A DNA stretch of 64,000 nucleotides, taken from assembly GCF_022682495.2 (NCBI RefSeq), contig NC_071397.1:15653082-15717081 (forward strand), read 5' to 3'. The notes beneath the pieces are model-generated. The model was given only the letters and a program-made list of their open reading frames with translations. It did no database searches and had not been told where the DNA came from. Below, piece by piece: positions 36,748-48,085 of this stretch. The position numbers and the translations under genes were made by a program. Each line of letters begins with the position of its first letter. Within the stretch, counting starts at the first letter, position 1. The stretch comes from Desmodus rotundus (Eukaryota; Chordata; Mammalia; Chiroptera; Phyllostomidae).

Positions 36748-37649
36748 AGTTCCTCTTAAAGAATGCACACAGGGACTCACCTACTCGGACTCACTCCCTC
36801 TGAGCTCCAGCACTGGGGTAGCAGCTTGAGAGGCATCAACGGTACACAAGGAAAAACTGAAGTATCTGCCATAAAGGTGAGCAGAGACCATTGTCTCTTT
36901 TCCAAACCCTCCCTCCACGGAGCCAGCAAGCTGGTACCGTATCTGAGACTCCATCAACCCGGCTAACATTGTTTGACCTGCCTTGGAGGTCCGCAGAGAC
37001 TCTGTCCCACCCAACTTTCTGGCCTACCCAAGCTGCTTTTCCATATGAATGGCTAGTCTTGGCTCCTCCTTCACAACTTCCTACATCTTATTAAACAAGT
37101 AACAGTTGTCTTCAGTGAGCCCCAGTCCCAGAACTAGCAGCAGCCAGCTTAGATTTACAGCTTGGCTTCACCTGGGAATCTCCAAGGCCGGCATAAGTAG
37201 CAACCATCTCAGATTGCTTTGCAGCTCAGGCACGTTGCCCTAGGCAAAACACACGTGGGGGCTGACTTTGGTCTGCACCGCCTGGGAAACCCCAGGGCCA
37301 GCATACCCAGTGGATAGCTACAGACCACATCAGAACACCACCATCCTGCCCTCGCACAACTGATCCTCCACAGAGGGCGGAGGTTGGTGGTCAGTGGTCA
37401 CAGCCAGTCCTGGCAGCTGACTGGCCTGGGTAAATCCCTCCCATTGATCTGCCAATAGCAACCAAGGCTCAACTACAAGAGGGGGGTGTACTCAGCTCAC
37501 ACAAAGGGTTCACCTCAAGTACCCAGCTTGGGTGATTGGGGAGGCTCTACCACTGGACCCTACAGGACACCTACTATATTAGGCCATACACTACGGAGTC
37601 AAAGCAGCTCTACCTAATACATAGAAACAAACACAGAGAGCCTGCCAAA

Positions 37650-37991
37650 ATGAGGACACATAGAAACATGGCCCAAATGAAACAACAGATCAAAACTCTG
37701 GAAAAAGAGCTAAATGAAATGGAGATAAGCCATCTATCAGATGCCGAGTTCAAAACACTGGTTATAAGGATGTGCAAGGAACTTAGGGAGGATCTCAACA
37801 GCATAAAAAAGATCCAGTCAGAAACTAAGGGTATACTCATTGAAATAAAGAACAATTTACAGGGAAACAACAGTACAGTAGATGAAGCCAAGAATCAAAT
37901 CAATGATTTGGGACATAAGGAAGCAAAAAGCAACCAATCAGAACAACAAGAAGAAAAAAGAATCCAAAAAAAAAAAATGAGGATAATATAA
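37650..37991 (+). pseudogene. Broken L1 ORF1 (N-terminal part)
   Basis: L1 ORF1 encodes the RNA-binding chaperone that packages L1 RNA. The frame from the ATG at 37650 gives 113 residues: a basic N-terminus (MRTHRNMAQMKQQIKTLEKE) and a heptad-rich, charged stretch typical of the ORF1p coiled coil (about residues 10-75). A run of nine or ten A at about 37968-37977 marks the point where frame is lost. The next segment (about 37992-38115) is still ORF1-like in another frame (reads 'NFWENLKRSNMSIIIVGPEE'), and then the deletion junction cuts into 3'UTR. The RRM and C-terminal domains are lost, so no working protein is made. An in-frame extension upstream to 37536 is 5'UTR, not ORF1. Confidence 0.85.
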
Positions 37992-38370
37992 GCAACTTCT
38001 GGGAAAACTTGAAGAGGTCCAACATGAGCATCATCATAGTGGGACCAGAAGAAGAGAAAGAGCAAGAAATTGGAAATCTATTTGAAAAAATAGTGAAAGA
38101 AAATTTCCTTAATTTGGTGAATGGGTGAAGAGGTGAGGGGATTAAGAAGTACAAATAGGTAGTCACAGAATAGCCATGGGGATATAAAGTACAGTATAGG
38201 AAATGGAGTAGCCAAAGAACTTGTACACATGACCCATGGACATGAACAATGGTGAGGGGATTGCCTGAGGGAGTGTGGGGTGCTGATGGTGAGGGGCAAA
38301 AGGGGAAAAATCAGGACAACTGTAATAGCATAATTAATAAAATATAATTTTTAAAAAGAAACACTAATAG

Positions 38371-41300
38371 AAAACCCTGTCTTGAGTGCATTTAATGGGA
38401 CCTATGCACAACCAAAGCTCATCCACTTGATATTATTCCAATATTTAAAAAATCCAATTTGCAACTATAATAAATCTATTTAACAGGCCTAAAAATTAAC
38501 AGTGTGTTAAAGCTATTTTCAAATCACTTGGAAGAGACAGTTAAACCAAGCCCTTTTCAGTCAATATAGGCAAGCGGAAGATGCATAAAATTAAGGACTT
38601 AATTGTACTGCTCAGCCAGTCCAAAGAAAAACCATACAAGCAGCAAGTGAACCTAAAGTACAAAGGATGTTAAATTAACAATGAAAGAACATTTTGTTGA
38701 ATTTGAACAAGCTGGAGGTGAGCAAAAAATCAACTTTCAATTACCTTCCCAAGTTCCAGAATTTGATGAACAGCACCATTTTTACAAAAAAAGTTAAAAG
38801 TCTTGGAGAAATTTGCATTAAGATTTAGTAAATTAAGACCATATTAGGTGAAATACAAGAGGAAATCTCTCTTCTAACTTAATATTACATTATTAGCATT
38901 AAATAAAATATTTTCACATGTTTGTAATATAATAATTTTCCTGGCTAACCTTTAATTAAGTCAAAACACACTAGAGTTTTGACCCTGAGAGCATTTAATG
39001 GTGTCAGCTGATTATACCAAGAACTAAAGCAAATACACAATACTACGAATATATCTCCAGATATAGTATTTTGTGTATTGTCGCTCTTTCACACCACTAC
39101 TAACCCACCATGTGGTTTAACGATAACTCCGACTACTATTAATATTATTCCCACAGATATGACTACAACTACTACTATTATTACTACCATTCCTATAATT
39201 ATTTCTCTATTTAAAGGCACTTTTTAAAATATTTTCCTTTTTGTTACTCATATCTCTCCCTTTAAATTAGGTAAGGCGGATACTATCATCTTTAATTTGC
39301 AAATGGAAAAAAGTCTCAGAGATATTAAATAACATTATTGGCTAGTTTGTAAGGAATAGAAAATTACTAAGCAAAAAGGGAAAAATAAAATATAACTATA
39401 GAAGAAGCAGGAAGATCTAAAAATGATTGAAGTATGAAAAGTCTTGGTCAGGAGTGCAACTGGTTCTCCATGTTTTTTCTCTAGGACCTGCCAAATTTAG
39501 GGATAGTTCTTTTCCCTAAGCCTATCCAGTCTCAAAACTTTCAGTGACATTAAAGCAAAAATTAGTCTTTAAAACCCAAAGGCTGCTGGTCAAAGCATTC
39601 ACAAGCCCTGTATTATATATCAAATGCATGCAGTATCAAAGAACGTCTAGTTATTAGGATATTCATTACTTTCTCCAGTTCTCTGCCCAGATAGATGATT
39701 CCTTTAAGACACAAACATTCCCAAATTTAGGAGCAGACTTTCCCCAGTGATTGACTCTGATGACCTGAGTCTGCCCCAGCTTCTAGCCCTACCCCTAACA
39801 AATGGAGGTTTGAACAAATGGAGGAGGCAAACTACTCTTTAAATAATACTAATATATTTAACATATTTTTTTCAAGAGCAAAAATTGTGGCCTTTGTTTA
39901 GAATTCAATGATTTCCTTTTACCTTATTTGGAATACAAAGGGCTCACTTTCTTCTAATTTATCTATGAAGGTATAATATTAAAAAGAGAAAGAAATCAGG
40001 ATTCCTAAATAATTGTGTTTAAGCAAAATATTTCAAAATGTCATTCATGTTCCCTCCCTGTGATTACATGGTGATGCTTCTAGAAAGGAGCAAGGGGCAT
40101 ATGGCATGCTCTGCTTAAGAACAATGGCCATCATCTACTACCCACATCCATTCCTGGGAGAAGATTGGTGTAAGAAGATACCAGGTTCTCAGACTCCATT
40201 TGAGCATTTCCCCAAGAATGCCATGACAAGGAATATTGCAATCTACATCTGATTGAAATATAGAGCAGAACCAGAGCAAAAGTCTGCTAGTATACCAGGA
40301 ACTCAACTTACTTGGGCATTTCTCTTCCTTACGATGAATCCTAAGTTTAATGGAAATGAGCATACACTCAACCCACACAACTCTGTTCCTGTAGGAATTG
40401 TTGAAAGTCTTCATTTCTCTCTATCACTCATGACATAGAGGTAGGAACTGCTTTCAGCAGTTGGAATTTCAAGTTCCAGGGGAACGGAATATTCCCTGCA
40501 CTTTAAAGTTATAGAATCAAGATGATTTCAAATGGAAAGAACAAAATGTAGTACACATTTATTCCAGCTTCTTCCATTTACAGATAAGAAAACCAAAGTC
40601 AGGAGGAAAGTACATCAATCAATAGCACTGCTTCATTCCCTAAGTCTGTGTTATAGAGGCATAAGATTGGTACACGTGAAAATCTTGGAATACCTAACAA
40701 AAAGGCAATTTTTTAAAAAAAATTTCAACCAGATAGTTGTAAATCACAAACCATACACAAGGTAGCAATGAAGATTCAGCTTGGTCTAGGACATATTGCC
40801 TGTTTTACTTTAATATTACTTTGGTGCTGAGAACAGATCTCATCTACCTTTGCACTCAAAACCTACACCCAGGCTGAGTACATCACGTGTGACGGCAAGG
40901 TGCTCGGGCTCTGTGGCCAGAAAATTGGGTTGCAAATCCTGGTTCTTCCACTCACTAACTAAATGACCTTTGGGGTAATAATAGCCAAATATTTTCTGGA
41001 TGTTCCTAATGATTTATGTTCTAATATTTAAAAATCATACGATGTTCTAAAGAACACCTTAAATTTAGATATCACCTTTCTCCATTTCATCTAGGACATT
41101 TTGCATCCAGAACATTTTTACAGAGATGGTCTAAACCTGTCATACTGCTCTCTAATGAGATGAGGTATTAACCAAATGCCATTTTAATAAGATTAGTTTT
41201 TATTCTAGATTTAAATATATCAGGCATCATATCATGATTGAAGATGTAACATGTATAAAAAGTCCTTTTAGCTTAATTAAAATGCAGACTGAGTGTCTGT

Positions 41301-43430
41301 CATTTTCCTTAATACTAGCTTAATAAATGTTCTCTGCAATATTTTCCAAATATAATGAATCAAGTTTAAAAAAGTAAAAGGACTTTTTTCCTAAGTTGCA
41401 CCAAAACTAGACTAAGAGGCAGATGCCTTTTCCTTATCTTTTGCACAATTTCTGCAACACTACACTATGGCCTTTTAAGTTATCACCTTTAAGTTACATA
41501 TCCCCAGTGGGGGTCCTTTGGAAGGAGAGAATAAAGCAGTTATCAGGCTACTTTTAAATACTGTAATATATACTGTAACCTCCAAGCATAATAAAGATTT
41601 CTCTGTCTTTATAATTACTATATAAGAGCCATTTGAAACGCAGAAGTGTATTGCTTTACACTGTTGGCTTTTGAGCTCATAAGTTTATGAAAACTTCCTT
41701 TGTGGAAGAAGAAGCCCTTTCTACGCATCGTTTATTTCTTGAGCCAGTCCAAGAAAGGGAGATCTAAACAACTTTTGATACAACTCAACTCTATATTTAA
41801 AAACAATGCATTCTTTGTAGCATCTAAAAGATGAATGTGGCCTCTGAGATATGTGTGATGTTTGTTTTTTAAGGCTGCCAATATCCATTTGAACAGTAAG
41901 TTCAATAAAAGGTACAAATACATATTCTGGTTCTTTTCTTCTTTTTTGTATCATTGCTTACTAAATTCCATTCTCCCATTCAAAAGAAACTTGGCTGCTA
42001 GAATATGAGATGTGTACAGAGATGTTATAAGCAAACGATAGGATTTCAGTAGTCTCCGGCCACCTGCCTTCACACTCCTTCCCTAAACTTGAGCATAAAG
42101 TGGGTATGGTGGTAGTCATTACTGTGTCGGTGCCTCGTGCCACAAGAGAAGTCTTGTCAAAGACCGTATTTAGAGATATACTTCACTAATGGGGGTGTTC
42201 AACCAAAAATCATAGTCCTTGTGATAGGTGAGTCAAGTAGCAGAATCAGCAATAGAAGAGCATTCAAGAAAAGGCAGAAACACATTTAAATGTGCCAGTC
42301 AGAAAGCTCAAGGAATCTTAAGAGGATCAATGAAATGACTCTGATAAATATTTTCGTACAGGTGTTGTAACTATCTTTTATTCACCTACCTTTAGTATTT
42401 AACAGGTTTCTTCTCATGTGCATATGAGAGGCACAGAACTGAGATGCAATCAAATGGATGGAGAAAGAACAATGTGTGATAATGATATTTGTGCACATTA
42501 TCAGTGAAATGTGCATATAGGAGACAAAAGAAGGGGAACCACTACCCTATGATAAGGGGATGGCTGACACTTGGCTCCTACAGGTGACCTCGGTGGACTG
42601 AACTGTACATAGACTTCCTGACTATAGGCCTCTACCTCCCTTTTCTTAGAACACTTACTTTAGAAAATGTGTACTGATAAATTCTGCATGTGCTCCTTGA
42701 GATGTAAAACTTTTACAAAGTTTCTTGACAGCTGTACAACCCAGGAGTGTTTTCTAAAAGACCTGAGAGCCATCTCTTTGAAATGCAATCATCTAGGAAG
42801 ATAGTACTCTTATCTTTCAGTTTCTATGGGAGGATAGAATGCTAAAACTTCAGTGGTTTCCTTGCTCCAAGCTATCAAATAACTTCCTGTTATAAAGATA
42901 CCAGAACCTTTTCTTTTGCTTGGATTGTGCCAATGAGCAAGCACAGATGTCCTACTATTTTCCCCACCCCAGCTTTTAAAAGCTCTGCAGCAGAATGGAG
43001 CTCTCACTAACTTCTGGCCTCTCTCCCTCACTGCAGTAGCCTTGAATGATTTCTTCCTTGACTGCTTAACTCTGCCCCATGCATTTTTTGCTTTGCCATA
43101 GAACAATTTGGAAAAATACATTTTTAAATCCATCTTTATGGGAAGATGAAGTAGATGTACTTTTCCTGCTGGACGCAGGTGGGGGAAAGAAGGTAGACCA
43201 GCTAGGCATCTCAGATTTCAAGGAATACATGATAGTGACTTTCCTGGATTTTCTTTTTTGCCTCACATCCCAAACTTGGAGTGGAAGCAGCCAGCAACCC
43301 AGAAATGCCAAAAGCCACAGATGAAATAAACTCTAATAATTTTTTTCAAAACTCTCTTTCTCTGTCCAAGGGACCAAGAAAAACAGCAGCCTAACAAGAC
43401 AGAAAACTCTTAGGTGATCATTGCTCCAGC
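38371..43430. other. Long unique stretch with one MIR trace
   Basis: No gene recognised. A MIR core in sense orientation is visible at 40890-40990 ('gctcgggctctgtggccaga', 'caaatcctggttcttccact'). A degenerate triplet tract (ACT/ATT-rich) lies at about 39125-39200. Frames of 60-107 codons on both strands lack recognisable domains or splice-site support. Confidence 0.4.
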
Positions 43431-43439
43431 CAAATGCCA

Positions 43440-44320
43440 CAGGGAAAAAATAAGTGTAGCACCACCCCACACAGGTGAAGAAAGGCTAAGCTGGGAGCCT
43501 ATACTTCCTAGGCAATAACATAAAACTTTACATTCCCATGCACCCCTCCTCTGCCACCACCAGGGTGGCATCAAAGAAGAGCAAGTAGGGAGCCAGGAAA
43601 TTTTTTCCTTGACAGAGTCTCCTTCATGCACCTCAACCCCTCAACATCTGCCGAAACCACACAGAGAGTTCAGACTTCTACCCACACTCAGCAGTACTGA
43701 GGTGCACTTCTCCTTCCTCGGAGAATGATGTCTGAGGAGCCTATTGGAAGGTCAGGACTTTAACCACCACAGGTGGTAACATCTTTTACTTATGATGTCA
43801 CCAGCAATGTGGGAAAGAGTAATAAGGTACTCCTAACCCTGTCAACAAGTGAGATGTTACTACTGCGGAGCCGGAATTCATACCCCTTGCTCAACAGCAG
43901 CAGTACAGTTCTCTCTTGCTCAGGTGTCAGCGGCATGCAAACACCTGGCGTAGTGAGGTGGGGCTCTCCAGAGCAGTGTTAGGAGAACATAGCTAAAGCC
44001 AAAGACTTACATAAGACAAGAACCTCATAACATAATACCCAATTGTACAGATTTTAATAGAAAATGACTTGTCATACAAAGAGCCAGAAATATCTTACTA
44101 TCTTGAATTTTAAAAGGACAATCAATAGACACCATACCAAGATGACAGAAATGTTGGAATTGCTTGACAAGGAGTTTAAAGCTGCCATCATGAAAATGCT
44201 TCACAAGCAATTATGAACATGGTTGAAACAAAGGAAAAAACACAAATTCTCAGGGGGAAAAATCAAATGGAAATTCTACAACTAAAAATAACCAAAAGAG
44301 AAGGAACTTAAAATCTCAAT
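43440..44320 (+). repeat. Probable 5' region and ORF1 start of an old L1
   Basis: From about 44020 onward the sequence reads as an old L1 ORF1 region: 'gacagaaatgttggaattgc', 'gacaaggagtttaaagctgc', 'tcaaatggaaattctacaac'. The 43440-44020 part is likely the 5'UTR of the same element, but this is less sure. Stops are frequent. It continues beyond the Ves SINE at 44325. Confidence 0.55.
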
Positions 44321-44324
44321 GGAG

Positions 44325-44540
44325 CCTTGGCCAGTGTGATTCAGTTGATTTTAGCATTGTCCCATAACCGAGAGGTTGGGGGTTCAATTTCCAGTCAGGG
44401 CACATTCTTAGGTTGCGGGTTCAATCCCTGGTTGGAGCACGTATGGGAGGCAACCAATCGATATTTCTCTCACATCAATGTTTCTTTCACTCTCTCACTA
44501 ACTCTCTCTCTAAAATCAATTAACATATATATTTTTTAAA
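44325..44540 (+). repeat. Ves SINE inserted in old L1
   Basis: Head 'gccttggccagtgtgattca', B-box-like 'gggggttcaatttccagtca', a partly doubled 'gcgggttcaatccctggttg' segment, and the tail CTCTCTCTAAAATCAATTAAC. A clean target-site duplication is not visible. L1 ORF1 sequence lies on both sides. Confidence 0.9.
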
Positions 44541-44544
44541 TCAG

Positions 44545-45510
44545 TGATGGCCTCAATAGTAGTATGAAGGGAAACAAGAAAGGAATAAGTTAACTGGAAG
44601 AAAAAAAAAAAACAGTAGAAATTACCCAATCTGAACAACAGAGAGAAAATAAACTAGAAAAAGGTGAACGGTGCCTCAGGGAACAGTGAGATTATAACAA
44701 AATATTCAACTGTGTCCTTGGAGTCCTCTAAGGAAAGTAGAAAAAAAGGTAAAATTCAAAAAAAAAAAAAAAGAACGGCTGAAAACTTCTAAATATAGCA
44801 AAAGAAATAAATCTGCAGACTCAAATTCCTAATAAATCTCAAACAGAATAAACTCAACAATATCTACACCAGAACACATCACAGTCAAATTCCGAACACT
44901 AAAGAGAAAAAAGTCTTAAAGGGAAAGACCATTTGAATGGTAGCAGACTTCTCATGAGAAGCCATCGAGCCCAGAAGAAAGAGGAACAAGATTTCCTAGT
45001 GTGGAAAGAAAAGAACTGTCAATCCAGAATTCTACCCTGAGCGAAAATATTCATTTGCCATAAAAGGAAATCAAAATATTCTCAAATAAAACTTTCAAAA
45101 AATTATCTCAAGCATATCTACTCTAAAAGAATGACTAAGTAAAGTTCTCTAACCAAAAGGAAAATAGAAAATGGGGAATCTTGGAAAATCAGGAAGGTAG
45201 AAAGACATACAAGAAATGTGGGTGAACACAATAAACTTGCCTTCGTCTACTGAGTTTTCTAAATTATGTTTGAGGGTTGAAGATAAACTGTAGCACTAAT
45301 GTTATTCTAAATGTGATAACAAAGAGAAAATACTGAAAACAGTTGTGAGTGAGAGAGGGAGAGGGGATATAAAGGGAGATAAACGTTTTACACTTCCGTG
45401 GAACTGGTAAAACTATGACACAGTAGTCTGGGGTAAGTGGGGTGTACTTCATGTGATACTTGTACAATCACTATAAAGTCACACAGAGATAGTCAAAAAC
45501 AGAATAGATG
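44545..45510 (+). repeat. Old L1 ORF1, decayed
   Basis: 'agaaattacccaatctgaac', 'aacagagagaaaataaacta', 'ccttggagtcctctaaggaa', 'acagtcaaattccgaacact' and 'gaattctaccctgagcgaaa' occur in L1 ORF1 order. It continues the segment before the SINE at 44325. Many stops; no working protein. Confidence 0.7.
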
Positions 45511-45530
45511 CATCAAAATGGAACTCTTAT

Positions 45531-45731
45531 TTTAAAAAGATTTTATTTATTTTGAGAAAGAGAGGAAGGGAGAGAGAGAGGGAGAGAAACATCGGTGTGT
45601 AATTGCCTCTCACATGTCCCCTACTGGGGACCTGGTCCGCAACCCAGGCATGTGCCCTCACTGGGAATTGAACCAGCAACCCTTTGGTTCACAGGCCAGC
45701 ACTCAATCCACTGAGCCACACCAGCCAGTGC
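45531..45731 (-). repeat. Ves SINE, antisense
   Basis: Minus-strand head 'ggctggtgtggctcagtgga', 'ttcaattcccagtgagggca', 'catgcctgggttgcggacca', then a CTCTCTCTCC tract and an A-rich tail (+ strand T-rich start). An 18-bp direct repeat with one mismatch (45513-45530, TCAAAATGGAACTCTTAT; 45732-45749) flanks it. Confidence 0.95.
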
Positions 45732-45754
45732 TCAAAATGGAATTCTTATATTTA

Positions 45755-46275
45755 TTCACATAGCCTTACAAGTAGGCAAGGAAGTCTTAGCCAGAATAAT
45801 TTGGCAAAAAAGAGGTTAAAGGCATTCAAATTGGGAAGGAAGAAGTTAAATTGTCTCTGATTGTAGATGACAAGATCTTATATAGAGAAAACCTTAACAA
45901 CTCCACATACACACACACACACACACACAAACTGTTAGAACTAATAAACAAATTCACTAAAGTTTCAGGATGCAATATCAACATACAAAAATAAGTTGCA
46001 TTTCCAAACACTAGCTACAAAATATTTTTTAAAAATATAAGAAAACAGTCTCCTTTACAATAACATCAAGACCAATAAAATGCTTAGGAATGAATTTAAC
46101 CAAGAAGGTGAAAGATCTCTGCACTTGAAATGATAAAACACTGATGAAAAAATTGAAGAAGACAAATAAACGGAAAGATATTTCATGTTCATGAATTGAA
46201 AAACATCATGCTGTTAAAACATCCATACACCCAAGTGACCTACAGATTCAGTGCAATCCCTAGCAATATAGAGAG
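45755..46275 (+). pseudogene. L1 ORF2 fragment: reverse-transcriptase C-terminal part
   Basis: The segment 'ggttaaaggcattcaaattg', 'ggaaggaagaagttaaattg' and 'gattgtagatgacaagatct' corresponds to the RT region that contains the FADD active-site box; here the box is mutated. It continues through 'aatatcaacatacaaaaata' and 'gattcagtgcaatccctagc'. This region normally lies after the segment found at 46280-46990, so it is out of order. A (CA)10 run sits at about 45909-45929. No working protein. Confidence 0.75.
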
Positions 46276-46279
46276 AACC

Positions 46280-46995
46280 GAATTACTTCTATCAACAAAA
46301 CGCAGCCTAGTTGTCACTTACAGAACAACCTATTCAACAGCAGCAGAATACGCATTTTCTTCAAAACACAGGCGACATTCTCCAAGATCAAGAATATTGT
46401 AAGCTGAAAAAAAAACCTTCCACAAATTTAAAAGTATTAAAATCACACAAAGAATACGTTCTTTCTGGCCATGGTTTACAGATGAATCAAAAAGCAGAAA
46501 TATAACTAGAAAATCCCCATATATTTGGAAAGCAAACAACACATTTTTAAATGTCTCATAGGTTAAATGAGAACACATAAGATGTTAGAGTATATTTTGA
46601 ATTAAATAAAAATGAAAACACTGCATACCAAAATGTGTGGGATGCATTAAAACAGTGCTTAGAGAAAAATTTACAGCATTAAATGCTTATATTAAAAATA
46701 AGAGGTCTCAAATGAATTATCTGCACTTCCACTTTAATAAGCTACAAATAAAGAGAAAATTAAGTGCAAAGCAAGCACAAAGGAAGAAAATAATAGAGAA
46801 AAAATGAGAGCAGATAAATAATAGAGAAAATTAATGACACAAAAAGCTAGATCTTTGAGAAGATCTATAAAATCTTAACTTGTAGCTAGGGAGATAACCT
46901 TATTAACTTCCAGTCTGATTTCTAAAGAATGAAACAGGGAAGACCCAAACTACCAAAATCAGATATGAATGAAGGAACATCACTGAAGACCCTGC
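46280..46995 (+). pseudogene. L1 ORF2 fragment: endonuclease-to-RT linker region
   Basis: 'cctattcaacagcagcagaa', 'acattctccaagatcaagaa', 'atgtgtgggatgcattaaaa', 'cagtgcttagagaaaaattt' and 'gaagaaaataatagagaaaa' follow the ORF2 linker order. The element resumes at 48085 after the insertion at 47000-48085. Frame broken throughout. Confidence 0.78.
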
Positions 46996-46999
46996 ATAT

Positions 47000-48085
47000 A
47001 TTTTATGGTTAATAAAGGTGTTCTAGTTGTCAGTCACTGGAGTAACTACTCATCACAAATTTAGTGACTTAAACAAGACTCATTTATTATCTCCCAGTTC
47101 CGTAGGTCAGAAATTCAGATGGGCTCAAATGAGTTTTCTCCTTAGAGTTCCACAAGACTGAATTCAAGATGTTGACTCGGCTGCTTCTTATCTGGAAGCT
47201 CTGGGGAAGAACCTCCTACCAAGCTCATAGCTGCCAGAATTCAGTTCCTTGAGATTATAGGACTGAGGTCTCTGTTTCTTTGCTGACTATCATTGGGGTT
47301 TCTCACAGCTCCTGGAGACCACCCACATTTTTTCTCACATGAGCCTAGAACATCATCAAGCCAGCGATAATGTAACAGTGGGGAATTGTAACCCGCCCCA
47401 CCATTCTTTTGACATTTTTTCTGTAAATGCTGACTCTGACTAATACGCAGCTTGTAGGTAAAGAGCATGTTTTTATAAGAACCCTAGGAACTAACTTCAA
47501 AAAATACAGACTTCGACCTTCAGCCATCCCAGCTTTGAGAGAATTGTTGACCGTCAACTGTAAAACCAGGATGATGAAACCCAGTTTTGAGAGAATGGAC
47601 TGTGCCCGTCTGCACACAGAAAGCTTTCCAAGCCCCTCTCCTTGATCTCTTTGTTCTGTTTTCCCTCTCCCTCCGTATAAAAACTTCTGCCTGCATTGAG
47701 ATGTTAAATGGGCTTTGGGACATGAGTTACACATCTTCTCACGTGAACAGCACCTGAATAAACCACTTTCCTTCTCACCAGCACCTGTCTTATGGGTTTG
47801 GCTTTTATTGTGGCAGGTAGCCAGACCTGGGTTTGGTTACTGTAATTCAGAGTCCTTCCCATGCTTCAAATATCTCTGACTTTGTCTTCTGCTACCAGCC
47901 AGTGGAAAATGTCCTTATTTTAAAGGGTGCACCTAATAAGACTGATCCACCCAGGTAATCTCCCTATCTTCAGATCAACTTATTAATGACCTTAATTTTA
48001 TCTGCAAAATCCCTTTTGTTATGTAATATAACATAACCATGAGAACAATGCTTATTACTGCATTTTCACAGGGGAGGCTTCCCAC
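47000..48085. repeat. Old mammalian interspersed repeat inserted in L1 ORF2 (itself split by an LTR)
   Basis: Two halves (47000-47386 and 47841-48085) read as one element. The left half has 'actcatcacaaatttagtga', 'tcatttattatctcccagtt' and 'gtaggtcagaaattcagatg'; the right half has 'gatccacccaggtaatctcc' and 'aatcccttttgttatgtaat'. This is a common placental-mammal repeat whose family name I cannot give with confidence. L1 ORF2 text continues directly on both outer sides. Confidence 0.65.
47387..47840 (+). repeat. Solo retroviral LTR (endogenous retrovirus remnant)
   Basis: A block of about 454 bp begins TGTAACCC and ends GGTTAC, an inverted-repeat pair typical of LTR ends; the last bases are mutated. 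Inside, a TATA box-like 'gtataaaa' lies at about 47676-47683 and a polyadenylation signal AATAAA at about 47757-47762, in the U3-R order, followed by a GT-rich part that would be R/U5. No internal gag, pol or env sequence is adjacent, so it is a solo LTR left by recombination between two LTRs. An exact target duplication could not be settled. Frames on both strands over it are chance. Confidence 0.65.

Larger units (their letters stand above)
36251..38355 (+). mobile_element. L1 retrotransposon copy with 5' end and 3' end but internal deletion
   Basis: The copy starts with a bat-type L1 5' end ('agggacccccagtcaagatg') and runs through about 1.4 kb of 5'UTR into ORF1. It then jumps near 38120 straight into the 3'UTR and ends in AATTAATAAAATATAATTTTTAAAA. 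A perfect 15-bp direct repeat AAGAAACACTAATAG (36236-36250 and 38356-38370) flanks it, so the deleted form is bounded by one insertion event. The C-terminal half of ORF1 and all of ORF2 are absent: 2.1 kb here (including a 115-bp nested insertion) against about 6-7 kb for a full element. Confidence 0.93.

Noticed and set aside
37536..37991. 151-codon frame, the longest in the window, as a host gene
   Set aside because: It is L1 5'UTR read-through into ORF1. The recognisable ORF1 coiled coil starts at 37650 and the element has target duplications on both sides.
47345..47734. 129-codon minus-strand frame
   Set aside because: Antisense to the solo LTR; no viral or host domain.
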